From positions 1 through 20,657 of the forward strand of contig URKR01000033.1 of assembly GCA_900548355.1 (NCBI GenBank): a stretch of DNA of 20,657 bases, read 5' to 3'. Below are positions 1 to 6,603 of the stretch, piece after piece. A program made the position numbers and the translations under genes. The notes under the pieces are model-generated. The model searched no databases and was not told where the DNA came from. It saw nothing but the letters and a program-made list of their open reading frames with translations. The number at the start of each line of letters is the position of its first letter. Positions within the stretch are counted from its first letter, which is position 1. The stretch comes from an uncultured Oscillospiraceae bacterium. Lineage in GTDB: Bacteria; Bacillota; Clostridia; Oscillospirales; Ruminococcaceae.

Positions 1-2
1 GG

Positions 3-977
3 CAGCGCAGTGCCCGGCGCCGCGCGCGCCGGCGGTTTGTGCTGCTGTGCACAGCGGCCGGTATCCTGGTGGTTTCCGCCGTGATTACGCTGCTGCTGCC
101 CAGCAGCGTGACAACGCCGCCCTCCTCGCAGGCCACCGGTGAAAGCGCCGCGCTGGCCACCCGGCTGGTTGCACCGCTGCCCTATGCGGGCGGCAGTTCG
201 GGTGAGGCCCAGGCTGTGGACTGGGGTACTGTGGGCCCGCAGCGCCAGGATGACGCCCGCACCTATACCGCGCTGCCCGCCTCTGATGCGCTGGTGCCTG
301 AATGCGGCCGGGTGACAACCGAATGGTTTGCCGACGCCGCTTTCCTCGGCGATTCGCTGACCGTCGGTTACCTGGATTATGATATCAACCTCGGCGGCGC
401 ACAGGTCCTGGCCTATGAGGGCGTTTCCCCCAACACCTTTGTGAACCGCACCGTTGTCACCAATGCCGACGGCGAGGAGGAAGTCCCGTTTGACCGCCTG
501 GCCGAAATGCAGCCCGCCAAACTGTATGTGATGGTGGGCACCAACGCGCTGGTCGGCGGCACCAACGACGAAGGCTTCCTTGCCTATTACGGCCAGATGC
601 TTGACGAGCTCAAAGCGATCCTGCCGAACACCCAGCTGTATATCCAGTCGGTTTTGCCGGCGCGGCCCGAAGCGCTGGAAAGCGCCCCCGGCCTGAGCGC
701 CGACCATCTGGCAACGATCAACGCGGCCATCCGCGAACTTTGCAACGAGAAAGGCTGCCTGTATCTGGATGTCGCCAGCGCGCTGGCGGATGACGCCGGG
801 GCCCTGCAGCCCGATTATGCCCAGCCGGACGGCATTCACCTGACGGTGGCGGGCTACAACGCCTGGGTCAGCTACCTGTGCACCCATGTGCCTTATGACA
901 GGGACAACCCCTACCAGGCCGGCAGCACCTATTACCTGGACGACAGCGTCAAATCACTGCTTCAAGACCTTCCCTGA
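3..977 (+). CDS. Membrane-anchored SGNH/GDSL-family hydrolase, 5'-partial
   Basis: Likely an extracytoplasmic esterase or deacetylase of the SGNH/GDSL superfamily; the substrate cannot be read from sequence. The frame is open to the left edge. A GTG at 39 could start it, but the codons before it encode an Arg-rich stretch (RRRARRF) that suits the cytoplasmic side of the following hydrophobic helix (about residues 5-22 from the GTG), so the true start probably lies outside the window. A Pro/Ser/Ala-rich linker follows, then block I FLGDSLTVG (nucleophile Ser106 counted from the GTG), block III MVGTNAL, and block V PDGIHLT with Asp264 and His267. The downstream gene starts 32 bases after the stop on the same strand, so co-transcription is plausible. 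The fold assignment is firm; the function is not. Confidence 0.85.
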   Translation, partial: QRSARRRARRRFVLLCTAAGILVVSAVITLLLPSSVTTPPSSQATGESAALATRLVAPLPYAGGSSGEAQAVDWGTVGPQRQDDARTYTALPASDALVPECGRVTTEWFADAAFLGDSLTVGYLDYDINLGGAQVLAYEGVSPNTFVNRTVVTNADGEEEVPFDRLAEMQPAKLYVMVGTNALVGGTNDEGFLAYYGQMLDELKAILPNTQLYIQSVLPARPEALESAPGLSADHLATINAAIRELCNEKGCLYLDVASALADDAGALQPDYAQPDGIHLTVAGYNAWVSYLCTHVPYDRDNPYQAGSTYYLDDSVKSLLQDLP

Positions 978-1009
978 ACTGTTGTATTTCCCGCAAAGGA
1001 GTGACCCCC

Positions 1010-2272
1010 ATGCCCAACCCCTACTGGGATGACCAAGACCGGAACAAATCGTCGCACCGCAACCCGCAGCAGGACGAATACCGCCGCGGCGACGCGCCGT
1101 TCCAGTTTCCGATGTGGTTGATCATTCTGTGCTTTTGCCTGACCATGTGGCCGGTGGCCATCGGGATGATTGTGCTGAATTCGCTGCTGCGCAGCGGCCA
1201 GCTGAGCTGGAACAGCGCCCGCCGGCTGCAAAACCATGCGCGGGCTGCCTGGCTGCAGCGGCGCGCGCCGCAATCCCCAAACCAGCCTGCCTACGTGGCG
1301 CAGCCGGCCGACCCGGCCAAAAAACAAACCAAGCCCCCTGAAAAGCAGGATGACCGCGGCGAACGGGTGCTGTTCCTTGTCGGCGCGGCCGTCGGGGCGC
1401 TGGGCCTGCTGGCCACCGTCTCCGGGCTCAGCGATATGATCTTCTACGGCGGGTGGGAGTATGGCTACCTCTATATCGAAGATGTTGTGGCCGGGCTGAT
1501 CCCGCTGCTGGCCGGCGGCGGCATGTGCATCGGCGCGCACCTGCTCAAGACAGGGCGCCGGATGCGCAAAAAGATTGATAACATCGTCGGGGATGACGAT
1601 TACATGTACATCAAGGATATTGCCGGCGCGATCCCCTGCAGTTATGACAAATGCTGCCGCTATCTGGAAGACTGCATTGACAAGGGCGTTTTTGGGGACG
1701 AAGCCTACCTTGATATGCGCACCCGCTGCCTGGTTGTGCGCGGGGACCCTCCGAAGCCCGAGCCCAAGCCGAAGCGCAAAGCCAAGGCAAAGGCCGAAAC
1801 ATCCGAACCGGCCGATCCGCACGCGCAGACGCTGGCCCGTCTGCATGCGCTGCGCGGATCAATCCGGGACGAAGAAATGAGCCAGAAAATTGCCCGGCTG
1901 GAAGCGGTGACCGAAAAAATCTTTGCCCAGGCCAAATCTGACCCGGACAAACGCCCCCAGATGCGCAAGTTCCTTGACTATTACCTGCCGACCGTCGTCA
2001 AGCTGCTTGAAGCCTATGCCGAAATGGAAGCCCAGGGTGTGGAGGGCGAAAACATCCGCGAATCCAAACGTCGGATTGAGGATGCGATGGACACACTTGT
2101 GACAGCCTTCGAGAACCAGCTCGACAAACTGTTTGAATCTGATGCGCTCGACCTTTCGACCGATATCGACGTGATGGAGCGGATGCTGCGCGCCGACGGT
2201 CTGACCGAAACCGACAGCCCGTTTAACCTCAAAACGCCCGAGGCCCCGGAAGGGCCGAGCTTGCACCTGTGA
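1010..2272 (+). CDS. XpaC-like membrane protein (5-bromo-4-chloroindolyl phosphate hydrolysis family)
   Basis: A 420-residue integral membrane protein of unknown biochemical role. I chose ATG 1010 because AAAGGAG ends about eight bases before it; an in-frame GTG at 1001 overlaps that ribosome site. Three hydrophobic segments are visible (about residues 35-57, 120-140 and 160-180). They are followed by a small, possibly winged-helix region (YMYIKDIAGAIPCSYDKCC), a charged linker rich in Pro and Lys, and a helical C-terminal domain of about 150 residues (around MRKFLDYYLPTVVKLLEAYAEM and ESKRRIEDAMDTL). The C-terminal region resembles the XpaC family. That family often sits beside the toxic-anion-resistance gene telA, but the next gene here is not telA. 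The family call is by recognition only, without a profile search. Confidence 0.7.
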   Translation: MPNPYWDDQDRNKSSHRNPQQDEYRRGDAPFQFPMWLIILCFCLTMWPVAIGMIVLNSLLRSGQLSWNSARRLQNHARAAWLQRRAPQSPNQPAYVAQPADPAKKQTKPPEKQDDRGERVLFLVGAAVGALGLLATVSGLSDMIFYGGWEYGYLYIEDVVAGLIPLLAGGGMCIGAHLLKTGRRMRKKIDNIVGDDDYMYIKDIAGAIPCSYDKCCRYLEDCIDKGVFGDEAYLDMRTRCLVVRGDPPKPEPKPKRKAKAKAETSEPADPHAQTLARLHALRGSIRDEEMSQKIARLEAVTEKIFAQAKSDPDKRPQMRKFLDYYLPTVVKLLEAYAEMEAQGVEGENIRESKRRIEDAMDTLVTAFENQLDKLFESDALDLSTDIDVMERMLRADGLTETDSPFNLKTPEAPEGPSLHL

Positions 2273-2336
2273 TAGGCTCCCGGACGGCGTTTGTGCGAAA
2301 CTGCAAACCAAAACAAGAAAGAAGAAAAGCGGTGTT

Positions 2337-2356
2337 GTGCGCGCTGCGGCGCGCAC
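2337..2356 (+). other. Short GC-rich hairpin just upstream of the terminator
   Basis: GTGCGCGC and GCGCGCAC form a perfect 8-bp stem with a 4-base loop, following a purine-rich run after the XpaC-like gene. It has no T-run of its own, so it may only shield the transcript end or help the terminator that follows. Confidence 0.45.
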
Positions 2357-2363
2357 TGAGACA

Positions 2364-2412
2364 GGCGTCCCCGGGCATGGCGGCGCTTGCCGGGGACGCC
2401 GTTTTTCTTCTT
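2364..2412 (+). terminator. Rho-independent terminator of the GDSL/XpaC-like unit
   Basis: GGCGTCCCCGG at 2364-2374 pairs perfectly with CCGGGGACGCC at 2390-2400. A T-rich tail (GTTTTTCTTCTTTTC) follows directly. Its position 90 bases after the XpaC-like stop suits termination of that plus-strand transcript. Confidence 0.9.
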
Positions 2413-2517
2413 TTCTTATTTTCGTCCCCCATTATTTTCCACCGCGTCGGCCGGCTTTTGTGCATAGACTAAAGTATGTGCCGGGCTGCACAGCACACCT
2501 GGCAGAAGGAGGATGTT

Positions 2518-3114
2518 ATGCTGGAAAACCCTCTGCGCGCAGCGTTGGCTGAAACCGCTGCCCGGCGCCAATCCGCAGGGCTTGCGCCCGGGCCCGTTTG
2601 GTCTGCGCTGCGCCGGCTGACGGTGGCCGAGCTGCTGCGCCCCGGTGCGGCCGGCCGCACCGACCTGGACGGCGTGCTGAGCGCCGTGTGTGAAGCCGCC
2701 CGGGCCGCCGCACGGCGGCGGCCCGGCTGGTTTTATGCTGCATGGGACGAAGCCCCCTGCCTGGCTGTACGCGCCAATCTGCTGACAGCGGCAATCTGTG
2801 CCGCGCTGCGCGGGGTGCTGGCGCTGCCCGGCGCGCGCGGCGTGCTGCGGGCCGAAACCCGCCCCGGCGGTGTGCTGCTGTGGTTCCAGGGCGGCGCGCC
2901 CGCGCCCGAAACGCAGGCGCTTTGGGCCAGGCTTGCACAGGAGGGCGGCGGTACCGCGGTATTCGGCGCGGGGGCGGTGTTCACGGCTGCGGTCCGGCTG
3001 CCGGGTTTGCCTGGCTGCGCGCCGGCTGCCGCGCCGGCTGCCGCACTGCTGTTGGACCGGTATTCGGTGCTGTACCAGTTTTTGGGGCCCTGGGCCGCCG
3101 CGCCGGACGGCTAA
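2518..3114 (+). CDS. Hypothetical protein resembling a degenerate histidine-kinase ATPase domain
   Basis: A 198-residue protein, very rich in Ala, Arg and Gly, that I cannot assign to a named family. ATG 2518 was chosen because AGAAGGAGG lies six bases upstream; an in-frame ATG at 2476 lacks a site. No signal peptide or clear membrane segment is visible. The layout recalls a HATPase_c domain: a [13 protein letters not shown] strand-helix start, a helix [18 protein letters not shown] where the N-box should be, the strands [18 protein letters not shown], and a final [16 protein letters not shown]...FTAAVRLPG unit like the end of kinase domains. The Asn of the N-box, the DxGxG G1 motif and a proper G2 box are absent, so ATP binding is unlikely. 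A 12-bp tandem duplication at 3019-3042 encodes APAA twice. The ATPase resemblance is inference. Confidence 0.65.
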   Translation: MLENPLRAALAETAARRQSAGLAPGPVWSALRRLTVAELLRPGAAGRTDLDGVLSAVCEAARAAARRRPGWFYAAWDEAPCLAVRANLLTAAICAALRGVLALPGARGVLRAETRPGGVLLWFQGGAPAPETQALWARLAQEGGGTAVFGAGAVFTAAVRLPGLPGCAPAAAPAAALLLDRYSVLYQFLGPWAAAPDG

Positions 3115-3202
3115 AACCGGCCCTTCGCCAAAAATGAGCGGGTTCGGAACGCGCTTTTACGAAAATCTTTTTAAATTCGGTGTTAAAATAATAACAACAC
3201 TC

Positions 3203-3231
3203 TTGCAGTTTCGAGCGGAATCGAGTACAAT
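3203..3231 (+). promoter_or_regulatory. Sigma-A promoter of gapA
   Basis: TTGCAG at 3203-3208 and TACAAT at 3226-3231 are separated by exactly 17 bp within an AT-rich stretch. Transcription should begin near 3238, giving a leader of about 75 bases before the gapA start at 3314. It is one of the best promoters in the window and suits a highly expressed glycolytic gene. Confidence 0.85.
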
Positions 3232-3313
3232 AGAAGCATACCGGGTAAATGGCGCATGCCGTCTACTGGTGGGGCGCTTGCCCCGAATACTAAAATCTTG
3301 GGAGGATTTTATT

Positions 3314-4342
3314 ATGGCTGTCAAAGTTGCTATCAATGGTTTTGGCCGCATCGGCCGTCTGGCTTTCCGTCAGATGTTCGAGGCGGAGGGCTATGAAGTC
3401 GTTGCCATCAACGACCTGACCAGCCCCAAGATGCTTGCTCACCTGCTGAAGTACGATACCGCGCAGGGTTCTTTCCTGGGCCACATCGGCGAGAACAAGC
3501 ACACCGTTGACTCCACCGACGACTCCATCATCGTCGACGGCAAGGAGATCAAGATCTACGCCATCAAGGATGCCAAGGATTGCCCCTGGGGCGAGCTGGG
3601 CATCGATGTCGTGCTGGAGTGCACCGGCTTCTACACCAGCAAAGAGAAGAGCATGGCTCACATCGCTGCTGGCGCCAAGAAGGTCGTCATCTCTGCCCCG
3701 GCCGGCAATGACCTGAAGACCATCGTCTACAGCGTCAACGAGAAGACCCTGACCAAGGAAGACCAGGTTATCTCCGCGGCTTCCTGCACCACCAACTGCC
3801 TGGCCCCGATGGCCGATACCCTGAACAAGGCGTATCCCATCGTGTCCGGCATCATGACCACTGTTCATGCTTACACCGGCGACCAGATGATCCTGGACGG
3901 CCCGCAGCGCAAGGGTGACCTGCGCCGTGCCCGCGCCGGCGCGCAGAACATCGTTCCCAACTCCACCGGCGCTGCCAAGGCCATCGGCCTGGTCATCCCC
4001 GAGCTGAACGGCAAGCTGATCGGCTCCGCCCAGCGTGTGCCCGTTCCCACCGGCTCCACCACCATCCTGGTCGCCGTTGTCAAGGGCAAGGATGTCACCA
4101 AGGACAGCATCAACGCCGCTATGAAGGCCGCCGCTTCTGAGAGCTTCGGCTACAACGACGAGCAGATCGTCTCCTCCGACGTCATCGGCATGCGTTACGG
4201 CAGCCTGTTTGACGCCACCCAGACGATGGTCACCAAGATCGACGACGACACCTATCAGGTTCAGGTCGTCTCCTGGTACGACAACGAGAACAGCTACACC
4301 AGCCAGATGGTCCGCACCATCAAGTATTTCGCTGAGCTGTAA
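3314..4342 (+). CDS. gapA: Type I glyceraldehyde-3-phosphate dehydrogenase
   Basis: The cytoplasmic glycolytic enzyme that oxidises and phosphorylates glyceraldehyde-3-phosphate to 1,3-bisphosphoglycerate with NAD. The 342-residue length is normal. ATG 3314 follows GGAGG by eight bases; the frame is open further upstream, but that part crosses the promoter. The Rossmann motif INGFGRIGR is at residues 7-15, and Asp34 in VVAINDLTS indicates NAD preference. Catalytic Cys158 is in SAASCTTNC and His185 in [24 protein letters not shown] marks the C-terminal end. Codon use is strongly biased to C-ending and AAG codons, as expected for high expression. It has its own promoter and terminator, so it is probably monocistronic. 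The symbol could equally be gap. Confidence 0.98.
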   Translation: MAVKVAINGFGRIGRLAFRQMFEAEGYEVVAINDLTSPKMLAHLLKYDTAQGSFLGHIGENKHTVDSTDDSIIVDGKEIKIYAIKDAKDCPWGELGIDVVLECTGFYTSKEKSMAHIAAGAKKVVISAPAGNDLKTIVYSVNEKTLTKEDQVISAASCTTNCLAPMADTLNKAYPIVSGIMTTVHAYTGDQMILDGPQRKGDLRRARAGAQNIVPNSTGAAKAIGLVIPELNGKLIGSAQRVPVPTGSTTILVAVVKGKDVTKDSINAAMKAAASESFGYNDEQIVSSDVIGMRYGSLFDATQTMVTKIDDDTYQVQVVSWYDNENSYTSQMVRTIKYFAEL

Positions 4343-4364
4343 TCCCGTCCTCCCAAACGGAACA

Positions 4365-4410
4365 CGCCGCCGCGCGCCCCACAAGGGGCAGCGCGGCGGC
4401 GCTGTTTTTT
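4365..4410 (+). terminator. Rho-independent terminator of gapA
   Basis: CGCCGCCGCGC plus GCCCC pairs with GGGGC plus GCGCGGCGGCG across an ACAA loop, giving 16 bp with one bulged A at 4390. CTGTTTTTT follows. It begins 22 bases after the gapA stop. Confidence 0.95.
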
Positions 4411-4463
4411 GCCTCAGTCGCTTTAATTGAGTGAAGCTCGGACGCGTTCTGCCCACCACGCAC

Positions 4464-4506
4464 AAAGCCCGGCCCCCTGCTTGTTAAAGCAGGGGGCCGG
4501 GCTTTT
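4464..4506 (-). terminator. Terminator hairpin between gapA and hsp20
   Basis: AAAGCCCGGCCCCCTGC at 4464-4480 pairs perfectly with GCAGGGGGCCGGGCTTT, around an 8-base loop. T-runs are short on either strand (TTTT on plus, TTT on minus). It lies just past the hsp20 stop, so it most likely ends that transcript and backs up gapA termination. Confidence 0.75.
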
Positions 4507-4546
4507 ACATATTCCTGACACCGTGCAGGCAGCGCCAGGCTTCCGC

Positions 4547-4987
4547 TTATTCGATCATGATGCGACCGGGCTGTTCGGGGAGCTGCGGAGCGGCCTTGGG
4601 CAGGTGGATCTTCAGGATACCGTCCTCAAACTTTGCGCCGATGTCCTGCGGGGTGACAGCGTCGCCGACATAGAAGCTGCGGCTGCAGGCGCCGGCATAC
4701 CGCTCGCGGCGGATGTACCGGCCATCCTTGTCCTTGTCATCCTTGTCCAGCCCCTTCGAGGCGCTGATGGTCAGGTAGCCTTGATCCAGTTTCAGGTTGA
4801 CTTCGTCCTTCTTGAAGCCGGGCAGGTCGATATCCAACTCATAGGCATTGTCCGTCTCGCGGATATCAGCCTTCATCAAATTGCGGCCATGCTTGCCGTA
4901 CAGCGCGCTGTTGGCGCTGTAGAACGGGGTCATCATGTCTTCAAACATATCATCAAACAAACTTTCACCAAAAATGCTAGGCAACAT
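4547..4987 (-). CDS. hsp20: Small heat-shock protein, Hsp20/alpha-crystallin family
   Basis: An ATP-independent cytoplasmic holdase that keeps unfolding proteins soluble in large oligomers. The 146-residue length is normal. The alpha-crystallin domain spans about residues 38-138: YELDIDLPGFKKDEVNLKL, a GYLTIS strand, a charged DKDDKDKDG loop, the RRERYAGACSRSFYV block, and FEDGILKIHLPK, which carries the family's G-x-L signature. The N-terminus (SIFGESLFDDMFEDMM) is of the usual amphipathic type. ATG 4987 has GGAGG eight bases upstream. It is convergent with gapA and has its own promoter. No CIRCE element is visible. A long leader may regulate translation (separate entry). Confidence 0.97.
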   Translation of the reverse strand: MLPSIFGESLFDDMFEDMMTPFYSANSALYGKHGRNLMKADIRETDNAYELDIDLPGFKKDEVNLKLDQGYLTISASKGLDKDDKDKDGRYIRRERYAGACSRSFYVGDAVTPQDIGAKFEDGILKIHLPKAAPQLPEQPGRIMIE

Positions 4988-4994
4988 AGGTCAT

Positions 4995-5097
4995 ACCTCC
5001 ATTCGCTTGTGCCGGCCACGGGGGCCGGCTTCCTGTTGTCACCTGTCCGCCGTTTTGGGGAAAGGGCGGGCATTTTTGCTGGGAACCCTTTGGAGGT
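4995..5097 (-). promoter_or_regulatory. hsp20 leader with anti-Shine-Dalgarno complement (putative RNA thermometer)
   Basis: In the hsp20 mRNA the ribosome site reads TGGAGGT (bases 5001-4995 on this strand), and the leader carries its exact complement ACCTCCA about 95 nt upstream (5097-5091). Between them are a perfect GCCGGCC/GGCCGGC hairpin (5011-5029) and a weaker CCGCC/GGCGG pairing, which could stack under a closing 7-bp helix that hides the ribosome site. Heat-opened leaders of this general kind are known for bacterial hsp20 genes. The thermometer role here is inference from complementarity only. Confidence 0.35.
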
Positions 5098-5123
5098 TTG
5101 CCCCTCTCTCAAGGTTCGTCTTT

Positions 5124-5151
5124 AGTATACCACTGTTTTTAGCAATGTCAA
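5124..5151 (-). promoter_or_regulatory. Consensus sigma-A promoter of hsp20
   Basis: Read on the minus strand, a perfect TTGACA (5151-5146) is followed after 16 bp by TATACT (5129-5124), preceded by an extended -10 TG. Transcription should start near 5117, giving a leader of about 130 nt. I see no CIRCE or CtsR-type operator overlapping it. Confidence 0.85.
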
Positions 5152-5164
5152 GGCTTATCTGCTA

Positions 5165-5625
5165 ATTTTCACAAATTATTTATAATTATACAATCTGTAT
5201 ACTTGCCTCTGTACAGAATGTGCGTCAAAAACGCCCCGGCACAGTTTGGATGTTCTCTGCCCTGCTCGCGCCAAAATAAAAACGCCCCGGCAATAGCCGG
5301 GGAATCAGCGTGTCGAGAAACTCGACACGCTGCAAAAGGGGCAACAGCCGCGTACTGCCGCCGCAGCGGCGTGTCGGAGGCCAACCGGGCCGCAGGCCCG
5401 GCTCTTAGGCCGGAGACCGGCTTCGCCTAACGCGTCTATTTCCCCTTGTGTATCCCCTTCGACAAAATTTTACCCAAAACCGCGCACTCGTCACTTCGTT
5501 CCTCGCACACAATTTTGGGCAAAATTTTCCTGTCGGTGTCGCCGTCGTCGGCGCATGTCCGCCGACGGCGACGGATTTTGGATTTTAGGTATTTACTTGT
5601 AAGGTCAGAAACGAGGCAATCTGTT
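5165..5625. repeat. Gene-free palindrome-rich interval upstream of fcl
   Basis: No convincing gene occupies this stretch. An AT-rich part (5165-5205) leads into a dense series of inverted repeats. A 15-base direct repeat starting AAAAACGCCCCGGCA occurs at 5227-5241 and 5278-5292. Hairpins include CCCCGGC/GCCGGGG (5285-5302), AGCGTGTCGAG/CTCGACACGCT (5307-5331, perfect 11 bp), CCGGGCC/GGCCCGG (about 5386-5402), the TTAGGC...GCCTAA hairpin (about 5405-5430), an AT-rich 16-bp pair (5464-5479 with 5513-5528, one mismatch), and a GTCGCC...GGCGAC stem (about 5538-5570). This looks like a cluster of REP/MITE-like elements. No transposase is nearby. Confidence 0.7.
5271..5302 (-). terminator. Terminator-like hairpin inside the palindromic interval
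   Basis: Read on the minus strand, CCCCGGC-TATT-GCCGGGG is followed by CGTTTTTATTTTGG, which is a good intrinsic terminator shape. No minus-strand gene ends here, so it may belong to the repeat element or block antisense transcripts from the right. Confidence 0.5.
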
Positions 5626-6570
5626 ATGATGGAGAAAAACGCGAAAATTTATGTGGCCGGCCACCGCGGCATGGTGGGTTCGGCGATTGTGCGGGAGCTC
5701 GAGCGCCAGGGCTACACAAACATCATCACCCGCACCCACAAAGAGCTTGACCTCTGCCGGCAGGACGCGGTCGAAGCCTTTTTTGCCGAAGAAAAGCCGG
5801 AATACGTCTTTCTCGCGGCGGCCAAGGTCGGCGGCATCGTCGCGAACAACGAGGCGCTGGCCGATTTCATGTACGACAACATGATCCTCGAGATGAACGT
5901 CATCCACGCGGCCTGGCAGAACGGCTGCAAAAAGCTCGAATTTCTCGGCTCCTCCTGCATCTACCCGCGCCTGGCCCCCCAGCCGATGAAGGAGGACTGC
6001 CTGCTGACTTCGGCGCTTGAAAAAACCAACGAAGCCTACGCGCTCGCGAAGATTTCGGGCCTTAAATATTGCGAGTACCTCAACCGCCAGTACGGCACCG
6101 ACTACATCAGCGTCATGCCGACCAACCTCTACGGCCCGAACGACAACTACCACCCGACCCACAGCCATGTGCTGCCGGCGCTGATCCGCCGCTTCCACGA
6201 GGCAAAGGAGCAGGGCCTGCCCAGCGTGACCTGCTGGGGCGACGGCAGCCCGTTGCGGGAGTTCCTCTATGTGGACGACCTCGCGAACCTCTGCGTCTTT
6301 TTGATGAACCACTACTCCGGCAATGAGACGGTCAACGCCGGCACCGGCAAGGAGCTGACAATCAAGGAACTGACCGAGCTTGTCGCCGAGGTTGTCGGCT
6401 ACACCGGTGAAATCCGCTGGGATACCTCGAAGCCGAACGGCACCCCGCGCAAGCTGCTGGATGTGAGCAAGGCGACGGCGCTCGGCTGGACGTACAAGAC
6501 CGAGCTGGAGGAAGGCATCCGCCTGACCTACGAAGACTTTTTGCACAACCCGATGCGCGCCGAGCGGTAA
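5626..6570 (+). CDS. fcl: GDP-L-fucose synthase (GDP-4-keto-6-deoxy-D-mannose epimerase/reductase)
   Basis: An NADPH-dependent extended SDR enzyme that makes GDP-L-fucose from GDP-4-keto-6-deoxy-D-mannose in two epimerisations and a reduction. At 314 residues it has the usual length. The Rossmann motif GHRGMVGSA is at residues 12-20. The residues matching the E. coli active site are all present with an offset of two: Ser109 and Cys111 in GSSCIYPR, Tyr138 and Lys142 in YALAKISG, and His181 in THSHVLPAL. The start is ATG 5626 or the adjacent ATG 5629; only a weak GAGG precedes them, and the frame is open upstream into repeat DNA that I reject as coding. manC follows after 33 bases, so they form an operon. 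The usual partner gmd is not in this window. Confidence 0.96.
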   Translation: MMEKNAKIYVAGHRGMVGSAIVRELERQGYTNIITRTHKELDLCRQDAVEAFFAEEKPEYVFLAAAKVGGIVANNEALADFMYDNMILEMNVIHAAWQNGCKKLEFLGSSCIYPRLAPQPMKEDCLLTSALEKTNEAYALAKISGLKYCEYLNRQYGTDYISVMPTNLYGPNDNYHPTHSHVLPALIRRFHEAKEQGLPSVTCWGDGSPLREFLYVDDLANLCVFLMNHYSGNETVNAGTGKELTIKELTELVAEVVGYTGEIRWDTSKPNGTPRKLLDVSKATALGWTYKTELEEGIRLTYEDFLHNPMRAER

Positions 6571-6603
6571 GCCGGCGGCCCCGAACGAAAAGGGGGAATA
6601 CCC

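Noticed and set aside
2798..3313. Extended N-terminus for GapA
   Set aside because: The in-frame upstream part overlaps the 198-residue gene and the promoter; the GGAGG site and the conserved [11 protein letters not shown] start fix ATG 3314.
3290..4465. A 391-codon open frame antisense to gapA
   Set aside because: It is a shadow of the strongly codon-biased gapA; the translation is Gly/Val/Asp/Leu-rich nonsense and runs through the gapA terminator.
4988..5160. CIRCE element for hsp20
   Set aside because: No TTAGCACTC-type inverted repeat is present in the promoter or leader.
5197..5202. A GTATAC near the hsp20 upstream region as a copy of the kdu operator
   Set aside because: It lacks the flanking TTG/CAA symmetry and no uronate gene is near; 6-base palindromes like this occur by chance.
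5227..5331. CRISPR-like array from the 15-base direct repeat and hairpins
   Set aside because: There are only two direct copies, no regular spacing and no cas genes.
5446..5625. Extended N-terminus for Fcl
   Set aside because: It would be translated from palindromic repeat DNA and would add about 60 residues that the family lacks.
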